Assembly (NCBI GenBank): GCA_949987565.1
Contig: OX465109.1
Span: forward strand, 18,644,415 to 18,708,414
Length of the DNA: 64,000 nt
Source: Luidia sarsii
Lineage: Eukaryota; Echinodermata; Asteroidea; Paxillosida; Luidiidae
Direction of reading: 5' to 3'
Shown piece after piece: positions 1 to 15,800 of the stretch (position 1 is its first letter; each line of letters starts with the position of its first letter). Below the pieces are notes generated by a model. That model worked only from the letters and a program-made list of their open reading frames with translations, ran no database searches and was not told where the DNA came from. The position numbers were made by a program, and so were the translations under genes.

Positions 1-3000
1 GTTCCCCAAACTCAGTAACTTTAACACTTGTCGTTAGAAGAACCCTAGACCTCTTCTTAGGGCAAATTTGAATCTTGTCAGCATCATATTTAATGAAATA
101 TTAATTTGCAAACCCTATATTCCTACTCAGTTACTCTCTGCCGTCGACCATAATGCCAGCGACTGGACAATGGCAGCTCAGAGAAACAGGTAGGGTCGCT
201 CCCTTCTCCTGAAAATGTTTGAATAGAAATTGACCCCGAATTCACATGTTTTAACTCAGGCCATTCGAGGAATCCTAGGGCTACTTTCAAGCCAAGTTTC
301 AAGAATCAAAACCTAAAATATAATACGATATGAACCCGGAAGGAATATATCTCTGCCCATCACTTCAAAAATCTGCGATTCCACGTCCGCACGTATGAAT
401 ACACAGTTGACACTCAGACAAATGAAGGGTCGTTGCCCTTCCGTGGAAAACCATCAAAAGAAATGTTCTCCAAACTCAGTAACTTTAACACTTGTCGTTA
501 GAGGAACCCTAGACCTCTTCCTAGGGCAAATTTGAATCTCGTCAGCATCATATTTAATGAAGTATTAATTTGCAAACCCTATCTTCCTACTCAGTTACTC
601 TCTGCCGTCGACCATAATGCCAGCGACTGGACAATGGCAGCTCAGAGAAACAGGTAGGGTCGCTCCCTTCTCCTGAAAATTTTTGAATAGAAATTGACTC
701 AGAATTCAGATGTTTTGACCTAGGCCATTCGAGGAATCCTAGGGCTACTTTCAAGCCAAGTTTCAAGAATCAAAACCTAAAATGTAATACGATATGAACA
801 CGCAAGGAATATATCTCTGCCCATCACCTCCAAAATCTGAGAATCAACGTCCGCTCGTATGAATACACAGTTGACACTCAGACAGATGAAGGATCGTTGC
901 CTTTCCGTGGAAAACCATCAAAAGAAATGTTTTCCAAACTCAGTAACTTTAACACTTGTCGTTAGAGGAACCCTAGACCTCTTCTTAGGGCAAATTTGAA
1001 TCTCCTCAGCATCATATTTAATGAAATATTAATTTGCAAACCCTATCTTCCTACTTAGTTACTGTCTGCCGTCGACCATAATGCCAGCGACCGGACAATG
1101 GCAGCTCAGAGAAACAGGTAGGGTCGCTCCCTTCTCCTGAAAATGTTTGAATAGAAATTGACCCCGAATTCACATGTTTTAAATCAGGCCATTCGAGGAA
1201 TCCTAGGGCTCCTTTCAAGCCAAGTTTCAAGAATCAAAACCTAAAATGTATTACGATATGAACACGCAAGGAATATATCTCTGCCCATCACTTCAAAAAT
1301 CTGCGATTCCACGTCCGCACGTATGAATACACAGTTGACACTCAGACAAATGAAGGGTCGTTGCCTTTCCGTGGAAAACCATCAAAAGAAATGTTCTCCA
1401 AACTCAGTAACTTTAACACTTGTCGTTAGAGGAACCCTAGACCTATTCCTATGGCAAATTTTAATCTCTTCAGCTTCATATTTAATGAAATATTAATTTG
1501 CAAACCCTATCTTCCTACTCATTTACTCTCTGCCGTCGACCATAATGCTAGCGACTGGACAATGGCAGCTCAGAGAAACAGGTAGGGTCGCTCCCTTCTC
1601 CTGAAATTGTTTGAATAGAAATTGACTCCGAATTTAGATGTTTTCACTTAGGCCATTGGAGGAATCCTAGGGCTACTTTCAAGCCAAGTTTCAAGAATCA
1701 AAACCTAAAATGTAATACGATATGAACACGCAAGGAATATATCTCTGCCCATCACCTCCAAAATCTGCGATTCAACGTCCGCACGTATGAATACACAGTT
1801 GACACTCAGACAAATGAAGGGTCGTTGCCTTTCCGTGGAAAACCATCAAAAGAAATGTTCTCCAAACTCAGTAACTTGAACACTTATCGTTAGAGGAACC
1901 CTAGACCTCTTCCTAGGGCAAATTTGAATCTCGTCAGCATCATATTTAATGAAATATTATTTTGCAAACCCTATCTTCCTACTCAGTTACTCTCTGCCGT
2001 CGACCATAATGCCAGCGACCGGACAAAGGCAGCTCAGAGAAACATGTAGGGTCGCTCCCTTCTCCTGAAAATGTTTGAATAGAAATTGACTCCGAATTCA
2101 GATGTTTTGACTCAGGCCATTCCAGGAATCCTAGGGCTACTTTTAAGCCAAGTTTCAAGAATCAAAACCTAAAATGTAATACGTTATGCACACGCAAGGA
2201 ATTTATTTCTGCCCATCACCTCCAAAATCTGCGAATCAACTTCCGCTCGTATGAATACACAGTTGACACTCAGACAGATGAAGGGACGTTGCCTTTCCGT
2301 GGAAAACCATCAAAAGAAATGTTCCCCAAACTCAGTAACTTTAACACTTGTCGTTAGAGGAACCCTAGACCTCTTCCTAGGGCAAATTTGAATCTCGTAA
2401 GCATCATATTTAATGAAATATTATTTTGCAAACCCTATCTTCCTACTCAGTTACTCCCTGCATTCGACCATAATGCTAGCGACTGCACAATGGCAGCTCA
2501 GAGAAACAGGTAGGGTCGCTCCCTTCTCCTGAAAATGTTTGAATAGAAATTGACTCCGAATTCAGATGTTTTGACTCAGGCCATTGGGGGAATCCTAGGG
2601 CTACTTTCAAGCCAAGTTTCAAGAATCAAAACCTAAAATTCAATACGATATGAACACGCAAGGAATATATCTCTGCCCATCACTTCAAAAATCTGCGATT
2701 TAACGTCCGCACGTATGAATATACACAGTTGACACTCAGACAGATGAAGGGTCGTTGCCTTTCCGTGGAAAACCATCAAAAGAATTGTTCTCCAAACTCA
2801 GTAACTTTAATGCTTGTCGTTAGAGGAACCCTAGACCTCTTCCTAGGGAAAATTTGAATCTCGTCAGCATCATATTTAATGAAATATTAATTTGCAAACC
2901 CTATCTTCCTACTCAGTTACTGTCTGCCGTCGACCATAATACCAGCGACCGGACAATGGCAGCTCAGAGAAACAGGTAGGGTCGCTCCCTTCTCCTGAAA

Positions 3001-3199
3001 ATGTTTGAATAGAAATTGACCCCGAATTCACATGTTTTAACTCAGGCCATTCGAGGAATCCTAGGGCTACTTTCAAGCCAAGTTTCAAGAATCAAAACCT
3101 AAAATGTATTACGATATGAACACGCAAGGAATATATCTCTGCCCATCACTTCAAAAATCTGCGATTCCACGTCCGCACGTATGAATACACAGTTGACAC

Positions 3200-6100
3200 T
3201 CAGACAAATGAATGGTCGTTGCCTTTTCGTGGAAAACCATCAAAAGAAATGTTCTCCAAACTCAGTAACTTTAACACTTGTCGTTAGAGGAACCCTAGAC
3301 CTCTTAGTAGGGGAAATTTGAATCTCGTCAGCATCATATTTAATGAAATATTAATTTGCAAACCCTATCTTCCTACTCAGTTACTGTCTGTCGTCGACCA
3401 TAATGCCAGCGACTGGACAATGGCAGCTCAGAGAAACAGTTAGGGTCGCTCCCTTCTCCTGAAAATGTTTGAATAGACATTGACTCCGAATTCAGATGTT
3501 TTGACTCAGGCCATTCCAGGAATCCTAGGGCTACTTTCAAGCCATTTTTCAAGAATCAAAACTTCAAATGTAATACGATATGAACACTCAAGTAATAAAT
3601 CTCTGCCCATCACCTCCAAAATCTGCGATTCAACGTCCGCACGTATGAATATACACAGTTGACACTCAGACAGATGAAGGGTCGTTGCCTTTCCGTGGAA
3701 AACCATCAAAAGAAATGTTTTCCAAACTCAGTAACTTTAACACTTGTCGTTAGAGGAACCCTAGACCTCTTCTTAGGGCAAATTTGAATCTCGTCAGCAT
3801 CATATTTAATGAAATATTAATTTGCAAACCCTATCTTCCTACTCAGTTCCTCTCTGCCGTCGACCATAATGCCAGCGACCGGACAATGGCAGCTCAGAGA
3901 AACAGGTAGGGTCGCTCCCTTCTCCTGAAAATGTTTGAATAGAAATTGACTCCGAATTCAGATGTTTTGACTCAGGCCATTCCAGGAATCCTAGGGCTAC
4001 TTTCAAGCCAAGTTTCAAGAATCAAAACCTAAAATATAATTCGATATGAACCCGCAAGGAATATATCTCTGCCCATCACCTCCAAAATCTGCGAATCTAC
4101 GTCCGCTCGTATGAATACACAGTTGACACTCAGACAGATGAAGGGTCGTTGCCTTTCCGTGGAAAACCATCAAAAGAATTGTTCTCCAAACTCAGTAACT
4201 TTAATGCTTGTCGTTAGAGGAACCCTAGACCTCTTCCTAGGGAAAATTTGAATCTCGTCAGCATCATATTTAATAAAATATTAATTTGCAAACCCTATCT
4301 TCCTACTCAGTTACTCTCTGCCGTCGACCATAATGCCAGCGACTGGACAATGGCAGCTCAGAGAAACAGGTAGGGTCACTCCCTTCTCCTGAAAATGTTT
4401 GAATAGAAATTGACTCAGAATTCAGATGTTTTGACTTAGGCCATTCGAGGAATCCTAGGGCTACTTTCAAGCCAAGTTTCAAGAATCAAAACCTAAAATG
4501 TAATACGATATGAACACGCAAGGAATATATCTCTGCCCATCACCTCCAAAATCTGCGAATCAACGTCCGCTCGTATGAATACACAGTTGACACTCAGACA
4601 GATGAAGGGTCTTTGCCTTTCCGTGGAAAACCATCAAAAGAAATGTTCTCCAAACTCAGTAACTTTAACACTTGTCGTTAGAGGAACCCTAGACCTCTTC
4701 CTAGGGAAAATTTGAATCTCGTCAGCATCATATTTAATGAAATATTAATTTGCAAACCCTATCTTCCTTCTCAGTTACTCTCTGCCGTCGACCATAATGC
4801 TAGCGACTGGACAATGGCAGCTCAGAGAAACAGGTAGGGTCGCTCCCTTCTCCTGAAAATGTTTGAATAGAAATTGAACCCGAATTCACTTGTTTTAAAT
4901 CAGGCCATTCGAGGAATCCTAGGGCTACTTTCAAGCCAAGTTTCAAGAATCAAAACCTAAAATGTATTACGATATGAACACGCAAGGAATATATCTCTGC
5001 CCATCACTTCAAAAATCTGCGATTCCACGTCCGCACGTATGAATACACAGTTGACACTCAGACAAATGAAGGGTCGTTGCCTTTTCGTGGAAAACCATCA
5101 AAAGAAATGTTCTCCAAACTCAGTAACTTTAACACTTGTCGTTAGAGGAACCCTAGACCTCTTCCTAGGGCAAATTTGAATCTCGTCAGCATCATATTTA
5201 ATGAAATATTAATTTGCAAACCCTATCTTCCTACTCAGTTACTGTCTGTCGTCGACCATAATGCCAGCGACTGGACAATGGCAGCTCAGAGAAACAGTTA
5301 GGGTCGCTCCCTTCTCCTGAAAATGTTTGAATAGACATTGACTCCGAATTCAGATGTTTTGACTCAGACCATTCCAGGAATCCTGGGGCTACTTTCAAGC
5401 CATTTTTCAAGAATCAAAACTTCAAATGTAATACGATATGAACACTCAAGTAATAAATCTCTGCCCATCACCTCCAAAATCTGCGATTCAACGTCCGCAC
5501 GTATGAATATACACAGTTGACACTCAGACAGATGAAGGGTCGTTGCCTTTCCGTGGAAAACCATCAAAAGAAATGTTTTCCAAACTCAGTAACTTTAACA
5601 CTTGTCGTTAGAGGAACCCTAGACCTCTTCTTAGGGCAAATTTGAATCTCGTCAGCATCATATTTAATGAAATATTAATTTGCAAACCCTATCTTCCTAC
5701 TCAGTTCCTCTCTGCCGTCGACCATAATGCCAGCGACCGGACAATGGCAGCTCAGAGAAACAGGTAGGGTCGCTCCCTTCTCCTGAAAATGTTTGAATAG
5801 AAATTGACTCCGAATTCAGATGTTTTGACTCAGGCCATTCCAGGAATCCTAGGGCTACTTTCAAGCCAAGTTTCAAGAATCAAAACCTAAAATATAATTC
5901 GATATGAACCCGCAAGGAATATATCTCTGCCCATCACCTCCAAAATCTGCGAATCTACGTCCGCTCGTATGAATACACAGTTGACACTCAGACAGATGAA
6001 GGGTCGTTGCCTTTCCGTGGAAAACCATCAAAAGAATTGTTCTCCAAACTCAGTAACTTTAATGCTTGTCGTTAGAGGAACCCTAGACCTCTTCCTAGGG

Positions 6101-6930
6101 AAAATTTGAATCTCGTCAGCATCATATTTAATAAAATATTAATTTGCAAACCCTATCTTCCTACTCAGTTACTCTCTGCCGTCGACCATAATGCCAGCGA
6201 CTGGACAATGGCAGCTCAGAGAAACAGGTAGGGTCACTCCCTTCTCCTGAAAATGTTTGAATAGAAATTGACTCAGAATTCAGATGTTTTGACTTAGGCC
6301 ATTCGAGGAATCCTAGGGCTACTTTCAAGCCAAGTTTCAAGAATCAAAACCTAAAATGTAATACGATATGAACACGCAAGGAATATATCTCTGCCCATCA
6401 CCTCCAAAATCTGCGAATCAACGTCCGCTCGTATGAATACACAGTTGACACTCAGACAGATGAAGGGTCGTTGCCTTTCCGTGGAAAACCATCAAAAGAA
6501 ATGTTCTCCAAACTCAGTAACTTTAACACTTGTCGTTAGAGGAACCCTAGACCTCTTCCTAGGGAAAATTTGAATCTCGTCAGCATCATATTTAATGAAA
6601 TATTAATTTGCAAACCCTATCTTCCTTCTCAGTTACTCTCTGCCGTCGACCATAATGCTAGCGACTGGACAATGGCAGCTCAGAGAAACAGGTAGGGTCG
6701 CTCCCTTCTCCTGAAAATGTTTGAATAGAAATTGAACCCGAATTCACTTGTTTTAAATCAGGCCATTCGAGGAATCCTAGGGCTACTTTCAAGCCAAGTT
6801 TCAAGAATCAAAACCTAAAATGTATTACGATATGAACACGCAAGGAATATATCTCTGCCCATCACTTCAAAAATCTGCGATTCCACGTCCGCACGTATGA
6901 ATACACAGTTGACACTCAGACAAATGAAGG
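3200..6930 (+). repeat. Four-unit higher-order repeat, 1858 bp x 2 (subfamily A)
   Basis: Two adjacent, nearly identical blocks offset by 1858 bp (four 464-bp units plus 2 bp). Shared private variants include the AGACATTGACTCCG variant at 3475 and 5333, GTAGGGTCACTCCC near 4371 and 6229, and ATGCTTGTCG near 4204 and 6062. A few point differences separate the copies, for example CAGGCC versus CAGACC near 3508/5366. Block ends are approximate, placed where the private variants stop agreeing. Confidence 0.8.
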
Positions 6931-8359
6931 GTCGTTGCCTTTCCGTGGAAAACCATCAAAAGAAATGTTCTCCAAACTCAGTAACTTTAACACTTGTCGT
7001 TAGAGGAACCCTAGACCTCTTCTTAGGGCAAATTTGAATCTCGTCAGCATCATATTTAATGAAATATTAATTTGCAAACCCTATCTTCCTACTCAGTTCC
7101 TCTCTGCCGTCGATCATAATGCCAGCGACCGGACAATGGCAGCTCAGAGAAACAGGTAGGGTCGCTCCCTTCTCCTGAAAATGTTTGAATAGAAATTGAC
7201 TCCGAATTCAGATGTTTTGACTCAGGCCATTCCAGGAATCCTAGGGCTACTTTCAAGCCAAGTTTCAAGAATCAAAACATAAAATATAATACGATATGAA
7301 CCCGCAAGGAATATATCTCTGCCCATCACCTCCAAAATCTGCGAATCTACTTCCGCTCGTATGAATACACAGTTGACACTCAGACAGATGAAGGGTCGTT
7401 GCCTTTCCGTGGAAAACCATCAAAAGAAATGTTCTCCAAACTCAGTAACTTTAACACTTGTCGTTAGAGGAACCCTAGACCTCTTCCTAGGGCAAATTTG
7501 AATCTCGTCAGCATCATATTTAATGAAATATTAATTTGCAAACCCTATCTTCCTACTCAGTTACTGTCTGCCGTCGACCATAATGCCAGCGACCGGACAA
7601 TGGCAGCTCAGAGAAACAGGTAGGGTCGCTCCCTTCTCCTGAAAATGTTTGAATAGAAATTGACCCCGAATTCACATGTTTTAACTCAGGCCATTCGAGG
7701 AATCCTAGGGCTACTTTCAAGCCAAGTTTCAAGAATCAAAACCTAAAATGTATTACGATATGAACACGCAAGGAATATATCTCTGCCCATCACTTCAAAA
7801 ATCTGCGATTCCACGTCCGCACGTATGAATACACAGTTGACACTCTGACAAATGAAGGGTCGTTGCCTTTCCGTGGAAAACCATCAAAAGAAATGTTCTC
7901 CAAACTCAGTAACTTTAACACTTGTCGTTAGAGGAACCCTAGACCTCTTCCTATGGCAAATTTAAATCTCGTCAGCATCATATTTAATGAAATATTAATT
8001 TGCAAACCCTATCTTCCTTCTCAGTTACTCTCTGCCGTCGACCATAATGCTAGCGACTGGCCAATGGCAGCTCAGAGAAACTGGTAGGGTCGCTCCCTTC
8101 TCCTGAAAATGTTTGAATAGAAATTGAACCCGAATTCACATGTTTTAAATCAGGCCATTCGAGGAATCCTAGGGCTACTTTCAAGCCAAGTTTCAAGAAT
8201 CAAAACCTAAAATGTATTACGATATGAATACGCAAGGAATATATCTCTGCCCATCACTTCAAAAATCTGCGATTCCACGTCCGCACGTATGAATACACAG
8301 TTGACACTCAGACAAATGAAGGGTCGTTGCCTTTCCGTGGAAAATCATCAAAAGAATTG

Positions 8360-11300
8360 TTCTCCAAACTCAGTAACTTTAATGCTTGTCGTTAGAGGAA
8401 CCCTAGACCTCTTCCTAGGGAAAATTTGAATCTCGTCAGCATCATATTTAATGAAATATTAATTTGCAAACCCTATCTTCCTACTCAGTTACTGTCTGCC
8501 GTCGACCATAATACCAGCGACCGGACAATGGCAGCTCAGAGCAACAGGTAGGGTCGCTCCCTTCTCCTGAAAATGTTTGAATAGAAATTGACCCCGAATT
8601 CACATGTTTTAACTCAGGCCATCCGAGGAATCCTAGGGCTACTTTCAAGCCAAGTTTCAAGAATCAAAACCTAAAATGTATTACGATATGAACACGCAAG
8701 GAATATATCTCTGCCCATCACTTCAAAAATCTGCGATTCCACGTCCGCACGTATGAATACACAGTTGACACTCAGACAAATGAAGGGTCGTTGCCTTTTC
8801 GTGGAAAACCATCAAAAGAAATGTTCTCCAAACTCAGTAACTTTAACACTTGTCGTTAGAGGAACCCTAGACCTCTTCCTAGGTCAAATTTGAATCTCGT
8901 CAGCATCATATTTAATGAAATATTAATTTGCAAACCCTATCTTCCTACTCAGTTACTGTCTGTCGTCGACCATAATGCCAGCGACTGGACAATGGCAGCT
9001 CAGAGAAACAGTTAGGGTCGCTCCCTTCTCCTGAAAATGTTTGAATAGACATTGACTCCGAATTCAGATGTTTTGACTCAGGCCATTCCAGGAATCCTAG
9101 GGCTACTTTCAAGCCATTTTTCAAGAATCAAAACTTCAAATGTAATACGATATGAACACTCAAGTAATAAATCTCTGCCCATCACCTCCAAAATCTGCGA
9201 TTCAACGTCCGCACGTATGAATATACACAGTTGACACTCAGACAGATGAAGGGTCGTTGCCTTTCCGTGGAAAACCATCAAAAGAAATGTTTTCCAAACT
9301 CAGTAACTTTAACACTTGTCGTTAGAGGAACCCTAGACCTCTTCTTAGGGCAAATTTGAATCTCGTCAGCATCATATTTAATGAAATATTAATTTGCAAA
9401 CCCTATCTTCCTACTCAGTTCCTCTCTGCCGTCTACCATAATGCCAGCGACCGGACAATGGCAGCTCAGAGAAACAGGTAGGGTCGCTCCCTTCTCCTGA
9501 AAATGTTTGAATAGAAATTGACTCCGAATTCAGATGTTTTGACTCAGGCCATTCCAGGAATCCTAGGGCTACTTTCAAGCCAAGTTTCAAGAATCAAAAC
9601 CTAAAATATAATACGATATGAACCCGCAAGGAATATATCTCTGCCCATCACCTCCAAAATCTGCGAATCTACTTCCGCTCGTATTAATACACAGTTGACA
9701 CTCAGACAGATGAAGGGTCGTTGCCTTTCCGTGGAAAACCATCAAAAGAAATGTTCTCCAAACTCAGTAACTTTAACACTTGTCGTTAGAGGAACCCTAG
9801 ACCTCTTCCTAGGGCAAATTTGAATCTCGTCAGCATCATATTTAATGAAATATTAATTTGCAAACCCTATCTTCCTACTCAGTTACTCTCTGCCGTCGAC
9901 CATAATGCCAGCGACTGGACAATGGCAGCTCAGAGAAACAGGTAGGGTCGCTCCCTTCTCCTGAAAATGTTTGAATAGAAATTGACTCAGAATTCAGATG
10001 TTTTGACTTAGGCCATTCGAGGAATCCTAGGGCTACTTTCAAGCCAAGTTTCAAGAATCAAAACCTAAAATGTAATACGATATGAACACGCAAGGAATAT
10101 ATCTCTGCCCATCACCTCCAAAATCTGCGAATCAACGTCCGCTCGTATGAATACACAGTTGACACTCAGACAGATGAAGGATCGTTGCCTTTCCGTGGAA
10201 AACCATCAAAAGAAATGTTTTCCAAACTCAGTAACTTTAACACTTGTCGTTAGAGGAACCCTAGACCTCTTCTTAGGGCAAATTTGAATCTCGTCAGCAT
10301 CATATTTAATGAAATATTAATTTGCAAACCCTATCTTCCTACTCAGTTACTGTCTGCCGTCGACCATAATGCCAGCGACCGGACAATGGCAGCTCAGAGA
10401 AACAGGTAGGGTCGCTCCCTTCTCCTGAAAATGTTTGAATAGAATTTGACCCCGAATTCACATGTTTTAACTCAGGCCATTCGAGGAATCCTAGGGCTAC
10501 TTTCAAGCCAAGTTTCAAGAATCAAAACCTAAAATGTATTACGATATGAACACGCAAGGAATATATCTCTGCCCATCACTTCAAAAATCTGCGATTCCAC
10601 GTCCGCACGTATGAATACACAGTTGACACTCTGACAAATGAAGGGTCGTTGCCTTTCCGTGGAAAACCATCAAAAGAAATGTTCTCCAAACTCAGTAACT
10701 TTAACACTTGTCGTTAGAGGAACCCTAGACCTCTTCCTATGGCAAATTTGAATCTCGTCAGCTTCATATTTAATGAAATATTAATTTGCAAACCCTATCT
10801 TCCTTCTCAGTTACTCTCTGCCGTCGACCATAATGCTAGCGACTGGCCAATGGCAGCTCAGAGAAACTGGTAGGGTCGCTCCCTTCTCCTGAAAATGTTT
10901 GAATAGAAATTGAACCCGAATTCACATGTTTTAAATCAGGCCATTCGAGGAATCCTAGGGCTACTTTCAAGCCAAGTTTCAAGAATCAAAACCTAAAATG
11001 TATTACGATATGAACACGCAAGGAATATATCTCTGCCCATCACTTCAAAAATTTGCGATTCCACGTCCGCACGTATGAATACACAGTTGACACTCAGACA
11101 AATGAAGGGTCGTTGCCTTTCCGTGGAAAATCATCAAAAGAAATGTTCTCCAAACTCAGTAACTTTAACACTTGTCGTTAGAGGAACCCTAGACCTCTTA
11201 GTAGGGGAAATTTGAATCTCGTCAGCATCATATTTAATGAAATATTAATTTGCAAACCCTATCTTCCTACTTAGTTCCTCTCTGCCGTCGACCATAATGC

Positions 11301-14300
11301 CAGCGACCGGACAATGGCAGCTCAGAGAAACAGGTAGGGTCGCTCCCTTCTCCTGAAAATGTTTGAATAGAAATTGACTCCGAATTCAGATGTTTTGACT
11401 CAGGCCATTCGAGGAATCCTAGGGCTACTTTCAAGCCAAGTTTCAAGAATCAAAACCTAAAATGTAATACGATATGAACACGCAAGGAATATATCTCTGC
11501 CAATCACCTCCAAAATCTGCGAATCTACGTCCGCTCGTATGAATACACAGTTGACACTCAGACAGATGAAGGGTCGTTGCCTTTCCGTGGAAAACCATCA
11601 AAAGAATTGTTCTCCGTACTCAGTAACTTTAATGCTTGTCGTTAGAGGAACCCTAGACCTCTTCCTAGGGAAAATTTGAATCTCGTCAGCATCATATTTA
11701 ATGAAATATTAATTTGCAAACCCTATCTTCCTACTCAGTTACTGTCTGCCGTCGACCATAATACCAGCGACCGGACAATGGCAGCTCAGAGCAACAGGTA
11801 GGGTCGCTCCCTTCTCCTGAAAATGTTTGAATAGAAATTGACCCCGAATTCACATGTTTTAACTCAGGCCATTCGAGGAATCCTAGGGCTACTTTCAAGC
11901 CAAGTTTCAAGAATCAAAACCTAAAATGTATTACGATATGAACACGCAAGGAATATATCTCTGCCCATCACTTCAAAAATCTGCGATTCCACGTCCGCAC
12001 GTATGAATACACAGTTGACACTCAGACAAATGAAGGGTCATTGCCTTTTCGTGGAAAACCATCAAAAGAAATGTTCTCCAAACTCAGTAACTTTAACACT
12101 TGTCGTTAGAGGAACCCTAGACCTCTTCCTAGGGCAAATTTGAATCTCGTCAGCATCATATTTAATGAAATATTAATTTGCAAACCCTATCTTCCTACTC
12201 AGTTACTGTCTGTCGTCGACCATAATGCCAGCGACTGGACAATGGCAGCTCAGAGAAACAGTTAGGGTCGCTCCCTTCTCCTGAAAATGTTTGAATAGAC
12301 ATTGACTCCGAATTCAGATGTTTTGACTCAGGCCATTCCAGGAATCCTATAGGGCTACTTTCAAGCCATTTTTCAAGAATCAAAACTTCAAATGTAATAC
12401 GATATGAACACTCAAGTAATAAATCTCTGCCCATCACCTCCAAAATCTGCGATTCAACGTCCGCACGTATGAATATACACAGTTGACACTCAGACAGATG
12501 AAGGGTCGTTGCCTTTCCGTGGAAAACCATCAAAAGAAATGTTCTCCAAACTCAGTAACTTTAACACTTGTCGTTAGAGGAACCCTAGACCTCTTCTTAG
12601 GGCAAATTTGAATCTCGTCAGCATCATATTTAATGAAATATTAATTTGCAAACCCTATCTTCCTACTCAGTTCCTCTCTGCCGTCGACCATAATGCCAGC
12701 AACCGGACAATGGCAGCTCAGAGAAACAGGTAGGGTCGCTCCCTTCTCCTGAAAATGTTTGAATAGAAATTGACTCCGAATTCAGATGTTTTGACTCAGG
12801 CCATTCCAGGAATCCTAGGGCTACTTTCAAGCCAAGTTTCAAGAATCAAAACCTAAAATATAATACGATATGAACCCGCAAGGAATATATCTCTGCCCAT
12901 CACCTCCAAAATCTGCGAATCTACTTCCGCTCGTATGAATACACAGTTGACACTCAGACAGATGAAGGGTCGTTGCCTTTCCGTGGAAAACCGACAAAAG
13001 AAATGTTCTCCAAACTCAGTAACTTTAACACTTGTCGTTAGAGGAACCCTAGACCTCTTCCTAGGGCAAATTTGAATCTCGTCAGCATCATATTTAATGA
13101 AATATTAATTTGCAAACCCTTTCTTCCTACTCAGTTACTCTCTGCCGTCGACCATAATGCCAGCGACTGGACAATGGCAGCTCAGAGAAACAGGTAGGGT
13201 CGCTCCCTTCTCCTGAAAATGTTTGAATAGAAATTGACTCAGAATTCAGATGTTTTGACTTAGGCCATTCGAGGAATCCTAGGGCTACTTTCAAGCCAAG
13301 TTTCAAGAATCAAAACCTAAAATGTAATACGATATGAACACGCAAGGAATATATCTCTGCCCATCACCTCCAAAATCTGCGAATCAACGTCCGCTCGTAT
13401 GAATACACAGTTGACACTCAGACAGATGAAGGATCGTTGCCTTTCCGTGGAAAACCATCAAAAGAAATGTTTTCCAAACTCAGTAACTTTAACACTTGTC
13501 GTTAGAGGAACCCTAGACCTCTTCTTAGGGCAAATTTGAATCTCGTCAGCATCATATTTAATGAAATATTAATTTGCAAACCCTATCTTCCTACTCAGTT
13601 ACTGTCTGCCGTCGACCATAATGCCAGCGACCGGACAATGGCAGCTCAGAGAAACAGGTAGGGTCGCTCCCTTCTCCTGAAAATGTTTGAATAGAAATTG
13701 ACCCCGAATTCACATGTTTTAACTCAGGCCATTCGAGGAATCCTAGGGCTACTTTCAAGCCAAGTTTCAAGAATCAAAACCTAAAATGTATTACGATATG
13801 AACACGCAAGGAATATATCTCTGCCCATCACTTCAAAAATCTGCGATTCCACGTCCGCACGTATGAATACACAGTTGACACTCTGACAAATGAAGGGTCG
13901 TTGCCTTTCCGTGGAAAACCATCAAAAGAAATGTTCTCCAAACTCAGTAACTTTAACACTTGTCGTTAGAGGAACCCTAGACCTCTTCCTATGGCAAATT
14001 TGAATCTCGTCAGCTTCATATTTAATGAAATATTAATTTGCAAACCCTATCTTCCTACTCAGTTACTGTCTGCCGTCGACCATAATGCTAGCGACTGGCC
14101 AATGGCAGCTCAGAGAAACTGGTAGGGTCGCTCCCTTCTCCTGAAAATGTTTGAATAGAAATTGAACCCGAATTCACATGTTTTAAATCAGGCCATTCGA
14201 GGAATCCTAGGGCTACTTTCAAGCCAAGTTTCAAGAATCAAAACCTAAAATGTATTACGATATGAACACGCAAGGAATATATCTCTGCCCATCACTTCAA

Positions 14301-15800
14301 AAATCTGCGATTCCACGTCCGCACGTATGAATACACAGTTGACACTCAGACAAATGAAGGGTCGTTGCCTTTCCGTGGAAAATCATCAAAAGAAATGTTC
14401 TCCAAACTCAGTAACTTTAACACTTGTCGTTAGAGGAACCCTAGACCTCTTAGTAGGGGAAATTTGAATCTCGTCAGCATCATATTTAATGAAATATTAA
14501 TTTGCAAACCCTATCTTCCTACTTAGTTCCTCTCTGCCGTCGACCATAATGCCAGCGACCGGACAATGGCAGCTCAGAGAAACAGGTAGGGTCGCTCCCT
14601 TCTCCTGAAAATGTTTGAATAGAAATTGACTCCGAATTCAGATGTTTTGACTCAGGCCATTCGAGGAATCCTAGGGCTACTTTCAAGCCAAGTTTCAAGA
14701 ATCAAAACCTAAAATGTAATACGATATGAACACGCAAGGAATATATCTCTGCCAATCACCTCCAAAATCTGCGAATCTACGTCCGCTCGTATGAATACAC
14801 ATTTGACACTCAGACAGATGAAGGGTCGTTGCCTTTCCGTGGAAAACCATCAAAAGAATTGTTCTCCAAACTCAGTAACTTTAATGCTTGTCGTTAGAGG
14901 AACCCTAGACCTCTTCCTAGGGAAAATTTGAATCTCGTCAGCATCATATTTAATGAAATATTAATTTGCAAACCCTATCTTCCTACTCAGTTACTGTCTG
15001 CCGTCGACCATAATACCAGCGACCGGACAAAAGCAGCTCAGAGCAACAGGTAGGGTCGCTCCCTTCTCCTGAAAATGTTTGAATAGAAATTGACCCCGAA
15101 TTCACATGTTTTAACTCAGGCCATTCGAGGAATCCTAGGGCTACTTTCAAGCCAAGTTTCAAGAATCAAAACCTAAAATGTATTACGATATGAACACGCA
15201 AGGAATATATCTCTGCCCATCACCTCCAAAATCTGCGATTCAACGTCCGCACGTATGAATATACACAGTTGACACTCAGACAGATGAAGGGTCGTTGCCT
15301 TTCCGTGGAAAACCATCAAAAGAAATGTTCTCCAAACTCAGTAACTTTAACACTTGTCGTTAGAGGAACCCTAGACCTCTTCTTAGGGCAAATTTGAATC
15401 TCGTCAGCATCATATTTAATGAAATATTAATTTGCAAACCCTATCTTCCTACTCAGTTCCTCTCTGCCGTCGACCATAATGCCAGCAACCGGACAATGGC
15501 AGCTCAGAGAAACAGGTAGGGTCGCTCCCTTCTCCTGAAAATGTTTGAATAGAAATTGACTCCGAATTCAGATGTTTTGACTCAGGCCATTCCAGGAATC
15601 CTAGGGCTACTTTCAAGCCAAGTTTCAAGAATCAAAACCTAAAATATAATACGATATGAACCCGCAAGGAATATATCTCTGCCCATCACCTCCAAAATCT
15701 GCGAATCTACTTCCGCTCGTATGAATACACAGTTGACACTCAGACAGATGAAGGGTCGTTGCCTTTCCGTGGAAAACCATCAAAAGAAATGTTCTCCAAA
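8360..15800 (+). repeat. Seven-unit higher-order repeat, ~3.25 kb (subfamily A)
   Basis: Private variants recur at about 3250 bp, or seven 464-bp units. The CAGAGCAACAGG variant lies at about 8541, 11791 and 15042. The CTGGCCAATGG/AAACTGGTAGG pair lies near 10850 and 14097. The AGACATTGACTCCG/CCATTTTTCAAG unit lies at 9052 and 12300. One copy carries a 2-bp insertion (CCTATAGGG near 12347). Block ends are approximate. Confidence 0.72.
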